The translations under genes and the position numbers were made by a program. A stretch of 19,730 bases of DNA, taken from NIOZ-UU13 sp032250555. GTDB taxonomy: Bacteria; Planctomycetota; Phycisphaerae; Sedimentisphaerales; Anaerobacaceae. The notes below the pieces were generated by a model, which was not told the origin of the DNA, searched no databases, and saw only the letters and a program-made list of their open reading frames with translations. Every line of letters begins with the position of its first letter. Positions within the stretch are counted from its first letter, which is position 1. Where the stretch lies: the NCBI GenBank assembly GCA_032250555.1, contig JAVVFI010000044.1, positions 1 to 19,730 of the forward strand. Reading direction: 5' to 3'. Of the stretch, positions 1 to 7,093 are shown piece after piece.

Positions 1-1152
1 GCTGAAGCGGACACTTTCCTGAATGCCGAAGTTCGGAATCGCAAGGTCAAGGTGTGCATTGGCGGCATGACCAACAGGAGAAACATCGCCGGGGCCGTGC
101 CATGCCGAGCGGACGTTGAACCATTCACAAAGGGCGGCGAGTTTTCTAGCTACGGTGAGGCCGCCGATTTGTGAAATATGAACGCGTATGAAATCGATAA
201 GTCTTTCTGATACGAGCGACACCCACTCATGGGGATTATTGAACAGCTCACCCATTGCGATCGGTGTGCTTGTCTGCTGCCTGAGCAGTTTGAAATATCC
301 ATTGTCTTCGGGGGCGAACGGGTCCTCAATAAAGAACGGGTGATATTGTTCCAGCTCTTTTACGAGGTTTATCGCCTGGATGGGAGGTATTCGTTCGTGG
401 ATGTCATGAAGCAATTCAACTTCATCGCCACAAGTACTTCTTATATGCTCGAACATCTTGATAGTTGCTCTTACATAAGCTCCCGGGTCCATGTGTGAAT
501 CCGAGGGCAGTCCAAATTCCGCATCCTTAAAGTGGGGGTTCTCAGATAAGTGCGGCGAGCCATAGCCGCCGAGCTGTATTCGGATATGTCTGAAGTTTTC
601 TTTCATGGCGAGGCGAACACTGCTTTCGAGCTGTTTGAAGTCCCGGCCGCTGCAATGAGTATAACAGTCGGCGGCAAATCGGCACTTGCCTCCGAGAAGT
701 TGATAAACGGGCATATTAGCGCGTTTTCCCTTTATGTCCCACAGGGCCTGGTCAAGGCCGCTTAGAGCGTTATTCAGGACTGGTCCGTTGCGCCAATAGG
801 AACTCGTATAAGCGTTCTGCCACATGTCCTCTATGTTGTCAACGTCCCGGCCCCTTGCGAAGGGATTGAGGTATTTATCAACTGCTACAGCTACCGGTAA
901 GGGCCGCTGATTGAAAGTTGCGCAGCCCAAACCGTAAAGACCCGGCTCAGAAGTTTCGACCTTGACTACACAAAGGCGTATCCTCTGTGGGGCGGTGAGA
1001 ATGGCTTTTACGTTGGTGATTTTCAGGGGGGGCAGACCTTTTGTTGCCTTTGCGTATTCATTTGCGATGGTGTCTTCGGTTTTTGAGGCCATAGACAAGA
1101 TGCCTGTAGCTATTGACAATCCTGCACCCTTGATTAGATTACGTCGATTCAT
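1..1152 (-). CDS. Tat-exported enolase-superfamily dehydratase, D-mannonate dehydratase (ManD/RspA) type, 3' end cut by window edge
   Basis: The reading frame is open for 384 codons and runs off the left edge, so roughly the last 20-60 residues are missing. The N-terminus has a twin-arginine motif (RRNLIKG, residues 3-9), a hydrophobic stretch and a Ser/Ala-rich end, so export by Tat is likely. The enolase-superfamily barrel shows the three metal ligands D250 (in LLHDIHER), E276 (FIEDP) and E302 (MGELF), with H252 and H352 (WHGPGD). From memory, the D-E-E spacing of 26 and 26 residues matches characterised D-mannonate dehydratases, which convert D-mannonate to 2-keto-3-deoxy-D-gluconate. P354, two residues after H352, corresponds to a position that as I recall is Ala in efficient ManD enzymes and Pro in weak or D-gluconate-active members, so the substrate is uncertain. 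The start overlaps the end of the symporter gene by 14 bp, with GGAGGT just upstream, which implies translational coupling. Export of such an enzyme is unusual. Confidence 0.9.
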   Translation of the reverse strand, partial: MNRRNLIKGAGLSIATGILSMASKTEDTIANEYAKATKGLPPLKITNVKAILTAPQRIRLCVVKVETSEPGLYGLGCATFNQRPLPVAVAVDKYLNPFARGRDVDNIEDMWQNAYTSSYWRNGPVLNNALSGLDQALWDIKGKRANMPVYQLLGGKCRFAADCYTHCSGRDFKQLESSVRLAMKENFRHIRIQLGGYGSPHLSENPHFKDAEFGLPSDSHMDPGAYVRATIKMFEHIRSTCGDEVELLHDIHERIPPIQAINLVKELEQYHPFFIEDPFAPEDNGYFKLLRQQTSTPIAMGELFNNPHEWVSLVSERLIDFIRVHISQIGGLTVARKLAALCEWFNVRSAWHGPGDVSPVGHAANAHLDLAIPNFGIQESVRFS

Positions 1153-2470
1153 TTTTACCTCCTTCTTCATTTATCTTTGCGGTGACAGGTTTGCGATGCC
1201 ACCATGTGGCCAGTACCGAGCCGGAGACATTCATCCATGGCCCGAAAATGGCCGGAGCCAATGCGGCCGGCGCACTTTTTAGTACATTCATTGCAAGGCC
1301 GGATGCCATACCACCGTTCTGCATACCTACTTCAAATGCTACTGTTCGGCATGAAGTCTCATCCAGACGGGCGGCTCGGGCAAACCAGTAGCCGAGAATA
1401 TAGCCGATGAAGTTGTGAATAATGGCCGCACCAATCAAGTAGAATCCGACCGTCATCAAATCATCCCTTGAGCGGGCTGTGATGATGGCAATGATGTAAC
1501 AAATACCTGCCATGGATACAATAGGTAAAGCCTTGTCCATCCAGTTCTCAGGGCCTTTTAACCAGATGCTAATTATAAGCTTGGCTAAAGCGACTACGCC
1601 TATCAGAAGAAAGCCGACTATAAAGCCGTCTTTTTTCAGTGGGGCGCCTCCATATGTAAAAACGGCAGCTGGCGCCCATAAAATCATAGCAACGGCAATA
1701 AGAACACTTGCAGTCCCAATGAATGTTAGTACTCCCCCGCGATGGAAGCTCTTATGCCTACTGTATAGAATGCGATTTGCTATTAAGCCAGCCACAATCG
1801 GGACGATAACCATATTGATGATTCCAAACATCATCTTCATGAACTCAATTTCGATGAACTGCCCTGCCAGTTTGTCCATCAGGAAGGGTGTCAGAAGGGG
1901 CGAAACTAATGTTGAACAGGCAGTCATCGTGACGGATAAAGCTACATTACCTCCGGCAAGATATGTCATCAGGTTTGAGGCGACCCCGCCGGGACAGGAG
2001 CCAATCAGAACAACACCGGCGGCTATCTCGGCCTTGAATCCGAATATCTTGGCCAGAGCAAGACCGGCCAGGGGCATTATTGTAAATTGCAGGATAAATC
2101 CGATGAATACGGGCCATGGCATTTTGAACACCCGGCCGAAGTCCGCCAGGCATAAGGTTGTTCCCATTCCAAACATGATGATTTGAATCAAAGGGACAAT
2201 CAGGATACCCAAATTGAATCCGGACCATGTCATGAAGGCCGTGGGGTAAATCATCGAGGCGGCCACGAAGGCAAAGACCCAAACTGTAAAGGCGAAGCTT
2301 TTAAGGACTGGATGGCTCATAAAATACAGAGCCAATGAAGCGAAAAAGACAATGATAAATGGTCCGGCCTTAGCTCGATAGCCCAATGCAAGCAGAACAA
2401 TAATAGTCAAAAGGCATAGCGGGAAAATAAAAATAGTTGATTTGCGGACAATCCTTGAGATTTTCTTCAT
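1139..2470 (-). CDS. Bile acid:sodium symporter (BASS/SBF) family transporter
   Basis: This 443-residue polytopic inner-membrane protein has the SBF-family signature GSCPGGVASN (157-166) followed by TYLAGGNVALSV, and later FEVGMQNGGMA, both typical of Na+-coupled BASS carriers. It is longer than the usual 300-330 residues; about 85 extra N-terminal residues appear to add two hydrophobic segments (near 11-30 and 37-52). BASS proteins import bile acids, pyruvate, pantoate and other organic anions. The fold is shared with the KdgT 2-keto-3-deoxygluconate permease family in the BART superfamily. The next gene encodes an exported ManD-like dehydratase, so the likely cargo is a keto-deoxy or related sugar acid made outside the cytoplasm; that is inference. 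The ATG is preceded by AAGGAG ten bases upstream. The stop lies inside the start region of the dehydratase gene. Confidence 0.9.
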   Translation of the reverse strand: MKKISRIVRKSTIFIFPLCLLTIIVLLALGYRAKAGPFIIVFFASLALYFMSHPVLKSFAFTVWVFAFVAASMIYPTAFMTWSGFNLGILIVPLIQIIMFGMGTTLCLADFGRVFKMPWPVFIGFILQFTIMPLAGLALAKIFGFKAEIAAGVVLIGSCPGGVASNLMTYLAGGNVALSVTMTACSTLVSPLLTPFLMDKLAGQFIEIEFMKMMFGIINMVIVPIVAGLIANRILYSRHKSFHRGGVLTFIGTASVLIAVAMILWAPAAVFTYGGAPLKKDGFIVGFLLIGVVALAKLIISIWLKGPENWMDKALPIVSMAGICYIIAIITARSRDDLMTVGFYLIGAAIIHNFIGYILGYWFARAARLDETSCRTVAFEVGMQNGGMASGLAMNVLKSAPAALAPAIFGPWMNVSGSVLATWWHRKPVTAKINEEGGKNEST

Positions 2471-2669
2471 TTCTCGTTCGCTCCTTATTGTAATAGAGAA
2501 ATTCTTGTCTTGAACATCATATAAACTATAAACGGCTCTTCTGCAACATTAAATTATCCGGCAATTGATACCAACCTTATGTAGCTTAAAGCAAGAAACT
2601 GCTTGTGTTAGTTTATATAAGACTGAGAATTACTACGATGTTTTAGTTAATAATTTATTGGTTTTATCC

Positions 2670-2698
2670 TTGCATTATATCTCGGTCTGCATTACAAT
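2670..2698 (+). promoter_or_regulatory. Putative sigma70-type promoter for the oxidoreductase genes
   Basis: TTGCAT (2670-2675) and TACAAT (2693-2698) are separated by exactly 17 bp, close to the -35 and -10 consensus. Transcription would begin near 2705 and give a leader of about 150 nt before the first oxidoreductase gene. This is based on sequence match only; sigma factor preferences in this lineage may differ. Confidence 0.45.
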
Positions 2699-2703
2699 AT
2701 TCG

Positions 2704-2770
2704 GGCTTTTGGTTCAGGAGCATATCTTAAAAGCCTGAAATAGCATTTTCTGCTGCTTAGTAGGAAGCAG
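2704..2770 (+). other. Two hairpins in the predicted 5' leader
   Basis: GGCTTTT (2704-2710) pairs with AAAAGCC (2729-2735), and two G-T wobble pairs can extend the stem inward. CTGCTT (2753-2758) pairs with AAGCAG (2765-2770) around a 6-nt loop. Both lie just downstream of the predicted transcription start. They match no riboswitch class I recognise. Confidence 0.25.
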
Positions 2771-2793
2771 GAAAGGGCAATCAATGAATGAGA

Positions 2794-2813
2794 TTTTGTT
2801 AGCACTAACAAAA
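2794..2813. promoter_or_regulatory. Perfect inverted repeat, candidate LacI-family operator
   Basis: TTTTGTTAG (2794-2802) and CTAACAAAA (2805-2813) are exact inverted copies around CA. The size and the G-T-T-A-G-N-N-C-T-A-A-C core resemble operators of LacI/GalR-family sugar regulators, although the usual central CG is CA here. It lies 40 bp before the first oxidoreductase start and about 90 bp after the predicted transcription start. It could act as a roadblock, or it could cover the -35 of a weaker nearer promoter (TTGTTA 2796-2801 with an AT-rich -10 near 2819). No LacI-type gene is in the window. Confidence 0.45.
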
Positions 2814-2853
2814 ACGCAAATATATCTACCAAATTAAAGTTAGAGAGGCGAAT

Positions 2854-4137
2854 ATGGTGCAAAGACAGAAATTAACACGACGTGAACTCTTAAAGAGTTC
2901 GGCAGTATCTGCAGGAGCGCTGGTGTTGGGCTCGGCAGTACCTTTGGCGGAAGCGAGGGGCAGCGACACGATTCGTGTCGGAGTAGTCGGCTGTGGCGGT
3001 CGAGGCTCCGGGGCAGCGAATAACTGTGTTGAGTCCTCGCCCGGCGTTAAAATCGTCGCATTAGCCGACGCTTTTGAAGACCGCCTTAACGGTTTGAAGA
3101 AACAATTCAAAGTTCCCGACAATCGCTGTTTCATTGGGCTCGATGCTTATAAGGAGCTGATGGCTCTGGATGACATTAACCTGGTAATTCTGGCGACACC
3201 TCCGGGCTTTAGGCCGATACAACTGACCGAAGCAATCAGGCAGGGCAAGAACATCTTTATGGAAAAACCCGTTGCTGTCTGTCCGGCCGGAATCAAAATG
3301 GTCATTGAGGCTTCGGCAGAGGCTGCAAGAAAAGGCCTTGCCATTGTAGCCGGAACACAGCGCCGCCATCAGGCTAAGTATGTTGAGACAATGAAGCGTA
3401 TCCACGATGGTGCGATAGGCGATATTGTCTCCGCCCAATGCTATTGGAACATGGGCGAACTTTGGGTCAGCCAGCGCAAGGCCGATCAGGGTGATGTCGA
3501 GTGGCAAATACGCAACTGGCTTTACTTCACATGGCTTTCTGGCGATCACATATGCGAACAGCACGTGCACAATATTGATGTAATTAACTGGGCGTTCGAT
3601 GCCCTTCCTGAACAGGTACACGGTGTCGGCGGCAGACAGTTTCGAACCGGCCCGGAGCACGGTAATATCTTCGACCATTTCGGCATTGAATTTTTCTATC
3701 CCGGCGATGTGCGGACCATCAGCACCTGCCGACAGATTAAAGGTACGGCGAACAGGGTTAGTGAACGTGTGGTAGGTACGAAAGGCGTCAGCGATTGTGC
3801 AGGGACCATCCAGGGCGAGAATTCCTGGCGTTACAGAGGTCCCAATCCCAATCCATACGTGGTGGAGCATACCGATTTGATCAAAAGCATTCGCGATGGT
3901 GAACCGCTCAATGAGGGCAAGCGTATTGCTGAAAGCACACTTTGTGCAATAATGGGCAGAGAATCCGCCTATTCACGTCAGCAGTTTAACACGTCCTGGT
4001 TTATGAGCAGGTGCACACTGGATTTATTACCGACCGATGACCTTCAACTCAGCGATTCCAAGCCTGTGCCTCCTTTTGCAGTTCCCGGCAAGTATCAGTT
4101 GCCCGGTTTTGTGCCAAGAAGAAGGAGACGCGGGTGA
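2854..4137 (+). CDS. Tat-exported Gfo/Idh/MocA family oxidoreductase (first paralog)
   Basis: This 427-residue protein begins with a twin-arginine signal (TRRELLKSS, residues 8-16), a hydrophobic stretch and an AEA cleavage site near residue 34. A Rossmann domain follows with the glycine-rich NAD(P)-binding motif GCGGRG (46-51), then the family EKP motif at 137-139 whose Lys is catalytic in relatives, and TQRRH at 168-172. The C-terminal substrate domain contains the CEQHVHNID segment (234-242) with the conserved His and Asp. Gfo/Idh enzymes oxidise or reduce sugars and polyols; exported members such as glucose-fructose oxidoreductase fold with the cofactor before Tat transport. GAGAGG sits just before the ATG. 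It is clearly paralogous to the next gene. The exact sugar and the position oxidised cannot be read from sequence; 3-keto-glycoside formation is one possibility. Confidence 0.92.
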   Translation: MVQRQKLTRRELLKSSAVSAGALVLGSAVPLAEARGSDTIRVGVVGCGGRGSGAANNCVESSPGVKIVALADAFEDRLNGLKKQFKVPDNRCFIGLDAYKELMALDDINLVILATPPGFRPIQLTEAIRQGKNIFMEKPVAVCPAGIKMVIEASAEAARKGLAIVAGTQRRHQAKYVETMKRIHDGAIGDIVSAQCYWNMGELWVSQRKADQGDVEWQIRNWLYFTWLSGDHICEQHVHNIDVINWAFDALPEQVHGVGGRQFRTGPEHGNIFDHFGIEFFYPGDVRTISTCRQIKGTANRVSERVVGTKGVSDCAGTIQGENSWRYRGPNPNPYVVEHTDLIKSIRDGEPLNEGKRIAESTLCAIMGRESAYSRQQFNTSWFMSRCTLDLLPTDDLQLSDSKPVPPFAVPGKYQLPGFVPRRRRRG

Positions 4138-4219
4138 TCGGGGGTCGAGAAGTTTGATGAGATTCTTATGTTTATTCAGCCAAACGGCTAAAAGATAAAG
4201 AACAAAGGAGATTTTCAAT

Positions 4220-5560
4220 ATGACAGCGTCAAAAAAAGACAAAGGCATATCTAAGAACAATGCGGTTGCAGCCACCGGTGCAGTGGCACTGGCCAGCTCG
4301 ATATCGCATGTGGTCCATGCACAAGGGTCGGGAAAAATTAAAATCGGATTGCTCGGGTGTGGCGGGCGCGGCAATGGTGCTCTGCGTCAATGCCTGCAGG
4401 CAGATCCGGGCGTAGAGCTTATCGCCTTAGCCGACCTGTTCGAAAGCCAGGTAAGGAAAACCCGGGACAGAATTATGAGAGATAGCAAGTTCCAGGATCG
4501 AGTGAAAATCAATGATGATCACCTGTTCTGGGGTTTTGACTGCCATGAGAAGCTGGCCCGCTGCGAAGCAGATCTTTTGCTTATGGCGACAGCACCGGCG
4601 TTTCGTGGAAGGCAAATGATGGCTGCCGTCAATGCCGGTAAGCATATCTTTACTGAAAAGCCCGTCGCTACGGATGTAGCCGGTTGTCGAGAGGTTATGA
4701 AGGCTTCTAAAATCGCCGAACAGAAGGGCCTTGCTATCGTTTGCGGAACGCAGCGAAGGCATGAGTTCAACCGGGTTGAACTGATGAAGCGGATTCATGA
4801 TGGCCAACTGGGCGAACTGGTTGGCGGCCAGTGCTACTGGTATGGGGGAGGCATCTGGTACAGAGGTTATCAGGAAGGTATGAGTGAACTGGAGTGGCAA
4901 TGCTACAACTGGTACCACTTCAACTGGCTTTCAGGCGACCAGATTTGCGAGCAGCACATCCATAATATCGATATTATGAACTGGTGCTTCAATGGTCCGC
5001 CTAAGAAATTTATGGCGGTAGGAGGTCGTGCCTGGCGTAGCTATAATGACGACCAGATAGGTCCAGCTAAAGAGGTATGTCGTAAGTACAACAACGGCAG
5101 TGAGGCGGAGTGGGAGAAATACAACGGAGACATCTGGGATCATATATACGCAGAGTTCGAGTATGAAAACGGCGCACACTGCCTGAGTTTCAGCGGGCAT
5201 AGTCCCGGTACCGGGCGCGGCGATGAGAAACTCGTAGGCACGAAAGGAACAAGTAACTGCAACAACCGCATAACGGGCGAAAACTCGTGGAGCTTTGAAG
5301 GTGAGAGCGTCAATGGAATGGAGCAAGAGCACAAAGACCTTATCCAGAGTATTCGTAGCGGTAACCTGCTAAACGAAGGCCAGCGAATTGCTGAGAGCAC
5401 ACTTACAGCTATTGGTGCTCGTACTGCCGCTTTTACCGGGCAAGACATCACCTGGGACTGGCTGATGAACTCGAGCAAACAGGATCTCGTTCCAAGGAAT
5501 GTCGGACCGGGTCGCGGTATCTTTTATCCCACCGCTACCGGCTGTGATGAGCGTGTGTAG
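4220..5560 (+). CDS. Gfo/Idh/MocA family oxidoreductase (second paralog), signal peptide without twin arginines
   Basis: This 446-residue paralog of the preceding gene has the same layout: GCGGRG at 47-52, EKP at 146-148, TQRRH at 177-181, and CEQHIHNID at 243-251. The N-terminus looks like a Tat signal in its hydrophobic part (AVAATGAVALASS) and its VHA cleavage site near residue 34, but the region that should hold the RR motif reads KKDKGISKNNA. The twin arginines are absent. No in-frame upstream start would restore them, and AAAGGAG nine bases before the ATG supports this start. It may be Sec-exported, co-exported with its paralog, or retained. A roughly 35-residue acidic, aromatic insertion between about 270 and 305 (SYNDDQIGPAKEVCRKY and following) is absent from the first paralog. 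The gap after the first gene is 82 bp, so co-transcription is likely. Confidence 0.92.
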   Translation: MTASKKDKGISKNNAVAATGAVALASSISHVVHAQGSGKIKIGLLGCGGRGNGALRQCLQADPGVELIALADLFESQVRKTRDRIMRDSKFQDRVKINDDHLFWGFDCHEKLARCEADLLLMATAPAFRGRQMMAAVNAGKHIFTEKPVATDVAGCREVMKASKIAEQKGLAIVCGTQRRHEFNRVELMKRIHDGQLGELVGGQCYWYGGGIWYRGYQEGMSELEWQCYNWYHFNWLSGDQICEQHIHNIDIMNWCFNGPPKKFMAVGGRAWRSYNDDQIGPAKEVCRKYNNGSEAEWEKYNGDIWDHIYAEFEYENGAHCLSFSGHSPGTGRGDEKLVGTKGTSNCNNRITGENSWSFEGESVNGMEQEHKDLIQSIRSGNLLNEGQRIAESTLTAIGARTAAFTGQDITWDWLMNSSKQDLVPRNVGPGRGIFYPTATGCDERV

Positions 5561-5607
5561 GTTCGGAACGACTTGCTTTTAACCAATTAGGGATTGAAGG
5601 ATTTATC

Positions 5608-5626
5608 ACAAGGAATATTTCCTTGT
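5608..5626 (+). other. Intercistronic stem-loop
   Basis: ACAAGGAA (5608-5615) and TTCCTTGT (5619-5626) form a perfect 8-bp stem with a TAT loop, followed by TTGCTT. It lies between the second oxidoreductase and the epimerase-type gene. The T-run is poor, so it is more likely an attenuator or mRNA-processing hairpin than a full terminator. Confidence 0.35.
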
Positions 5627-5679
5627 TTGCTTGAGTGTGCGCCAAGTCTCAAAGAACCTTGGAAATCGAGGATTGAATT

Positions 5680-6555
5680 ATGAACTCACAAGTCAATCGA
5701 CGTCATTTCCTTCAACAAAGTAGTCTGGCTCTCGCCGGAGCATCACTGGGGACTATATTGGGCGGGCTGTCTGTCGCCGAATCAGTACTATCCAAAGGCC
5801 GCTACAAGAAAGCGCTTGGCTATACGATGATAAATGAGGATTTGTCGGTAGAGGACAAACTGAAATTGATCAAAGATATCGGATTCGAGGGTGTCGAAAT
5901 CCCGACGCAGTTTCTCAACAAGGGAACGCCAGAGCCTAAAGTTCTTGCACGAGCAAGCGAAAAGGTGGGAATCCCCGTGCACGGTGTTGTCAACTCAAGT
6001 CATCCAGACATAAAAGGAGCTATCGACGAAGCGGTGCTGTACGGTGCGAGTTCGGTGCTCCATGTAGTTCGCCCGAAACCCGAAGGTTCGTTCATGGAGA
6101 ATTACCGAAGCTCACAGGATGCAATTCGTAAGGCAATTCCATACGCGGAGAAGAAACGCATCCACATTTTAGTCGAGAATGTCTGGAGCACTTTTCTCAT
6201 CGAACCTCTGACAATGGCACGATATATCGACGAAATCGACAGCCAATACGTTAAGGCGTATTTCGATGTGGGAAATGTTGTCCGATGGGGCTGGCCTCAA
6301 CACTGGATTGAAGTGCTCGGTAGGCGGATCGCTAAGATACATATCAAGGAGTACAACTTAAAGGTTGCGATGAGTGAAGGTATGGGCAAGGGTTTTGCTG
6401 TTCCGATTGGGCAAGGCAGTATCGATTGGAAGAGGGTACGGGAGGAATTAATGAAAATCGGCTATCGGGACTGGGCGACCGCCGAAGTGAGCGGCGGCAA
6501 TCGCGAGCGATTAGCCGAGATATCACAACAAATGGATCAGGTTCTTGCTCTTTGA
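5680..6555 (+). CDS. Tat-exported sugar isomerase/epimerase-type TIM barrel (AP endonuclease family 2 fold)
   Basis: This 291-residue protein starts with a twin-arginine signal (NRRHFLQQSS, 6-15) and a hydrophobic segment, then a xylose-isomerase-like TIM barrel. The four metal ligands typical of the fold are visible: E166 (LVENVW), D196 (YFDVGN), H221 (KIHIKEYN) and E269 (TAEVSGG). Family members isomerise or epimerise sugars, keto-sugars and hydroxypyruvate. In Bacteroides-type oxidative glycoside-cleavage loci, relatives act next to Gfo/Idh dehydrogenases on keto-sugar intermediates. The partnership with two Gfo/Idh paralogs therefore fits a keto-sugar route, but no DUF1080-type lyase is present here. 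It follows the second oxidoreductase gene by 119 bp containing a stem-loop. No clear Shine-Dalgarno precedes the ATG (ATCGAGGATTGAATT upstream, GAGGA 7-8 bases away at best). Confidence 0.88.
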   Translation: MNSQVNRRHFLQQSSLALAGASLGTILGGLSVAESVLSKGRYKKALGYTMINEDLSVEDKLKLIKDIGFEGVEIPTQFLNKGTPEPKVLARASEKVGIPVHGVVNSSHPDIKGAIDEAVLYGASSVLHVVRPKPEGSFMENYRSSQDAIRKAIPYAEKKRIHILVENVWSTFLIEPLTMARYIDEIDSQYVKAYFDVGNVVRWGWPQHWIEVLGRRIAKIHIKEYNLKVAMSEGMGKGFAVPIGQGSIDWKRVREELMKIGYRDWATAEVSGGNRERLAEISQQMDQVLAL

Positions 6556-7093
6556 GGGAAAACCGTTAAGTTAACGATTATTTCTTACGAAGCTGCTGAT
6601 GTCTGCCATATAAAATACTGCAGTATTGCACTTTTTTCTTCAAAATACATTTCTGGCAAATATTTCTGTTACCATCGGTCAAGATGATGCCTCTTATGAG
6701 TAGAAGAGAATTTTATGACAAAGTTATTTGGTTTTATGGAGTATTGAAGAAAGGGGGCATCTGAAATGAAGGTTTTACGATATATAAACAAGTGGCTGCA
6801 CAAATCCTGGGATACGAATGTGAATATGCCGACCGGTATCGATTCGCACAAATGGAACAGTAAAATGGAGATTCTTGGATGTCTGTCGAGCAGGTCCCAT
6901 CATATCATCAGGCACAAAGGCGCTGATTCATAATGGCCAGGATCAATATTATCTCTATGCTGCTTTGTTGAGTGAAGATGAGAAAGCAGGTAGAGCAGAT
7001 TTGCTTTCTCTCATCTCTAAAGCTTCACTTCTCGTAAAGAATTACCAATTATTCCAGGCAAATCTATATTTGACAAAGACGATATTAGTTCTG
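6556..7093. other. Gene-poor stretch with small ORFs, possibly gene remnants
   Basis: No convincing gene lies between the convergent epimerase and beta-galactosidase genes. Two short plus-strand ORFs have starts. The first, 6684-6764 (26 aa), reads MMPLMSRREFYDKVIWFYG and ends in TGA; past that stop the same frame continues in protein-like sequence (KQVAAQILGYECEYADRYRFAQ) to another stop near 6866. The second, 6766-6933 (55 aa), has AAGGGGG upstream but an unusual His/Trp/Ser-rich composition. A third frame from 6875 looks protein-like after about residue 20 (DQYYLYAALLSEDEKAG). This is consistent with a decayed gene with stops and frameshifts, but I do not recognise a family. Short dyads are CGTTAA/TTAACG at 6564-6576 and AATACTGCAGTATT at 6614-6627. 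Confidence 0.35.
6980..7010. other. Stem-loop downstream of the beta-galactosidase gene
   Basis: GAGAAAGCA (6980-6988) pairs exactly with TGCTTTCTC (7002-7010) around a 13-nt loop. It lies about 85 bp past the beta-galactosidase stop. On the minus strand no T-run follows, so it is a poor intrinsic terminator; its role is unknown. Confidence 0.25.

Larger units (their letters stand above)
2471..2853. other. Divergent intergenic control region
   Basis: This AT-rich 383 bp separates the leftward symporter-dehydratase pair from the rightward oxidoreductase-epimerase genes. I see no ORF of protein-like character in it. It contains a sigma70-like promoter, a perfect dyad resembling a LacI-family operator and two leader hairpins, listed separately. 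It also holds a widely spaced pair of inverted 10-bp arms (ATATAAACTA at 2519-2528 and TAGTTTATAT at 2609-2618), which are AT-rich and may be chance. A clear promoter for the leftward pair could not be chosen. Confidence 0.7.

Noticed and set aside
229..765. Plus-strand ORFs of 89 and 71 codons
   Set aside because: They lie antisense to the ManD-type dehydratase, whose minus-strand frame is open with clear active-site motifs.
1512..2186. A 224-codon plus-strand ORF antisense to the symporter
   Set aside because: The minus-strand frame encodes a clear SBF transporter; the antisense frame has a low-complexity Ile/Pro/Thr composition typical of reversed membrane-protein codons.
3061..3870. A 269-codon minus-strand ORF antisense to the first oxidoreductase
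   Set aside because: It has no recognisable motif and overlaps fully with a strongly supported Gfo/Idh gene.
6614..6627. Perfect palindrome AATACTGCAGTATT
   Set aside because: A single short AT-rich palindrome between convergent genes with no promoter nearby; a loop-less dyad is a poor terminator and may be chance.
6669..6851. A 60-codon minus-strand ORF in the gene-poor stretch
   Set aside because: It has no ribosome site, no neighbour context and no motif; the plus-strand remnants look more protein-like.
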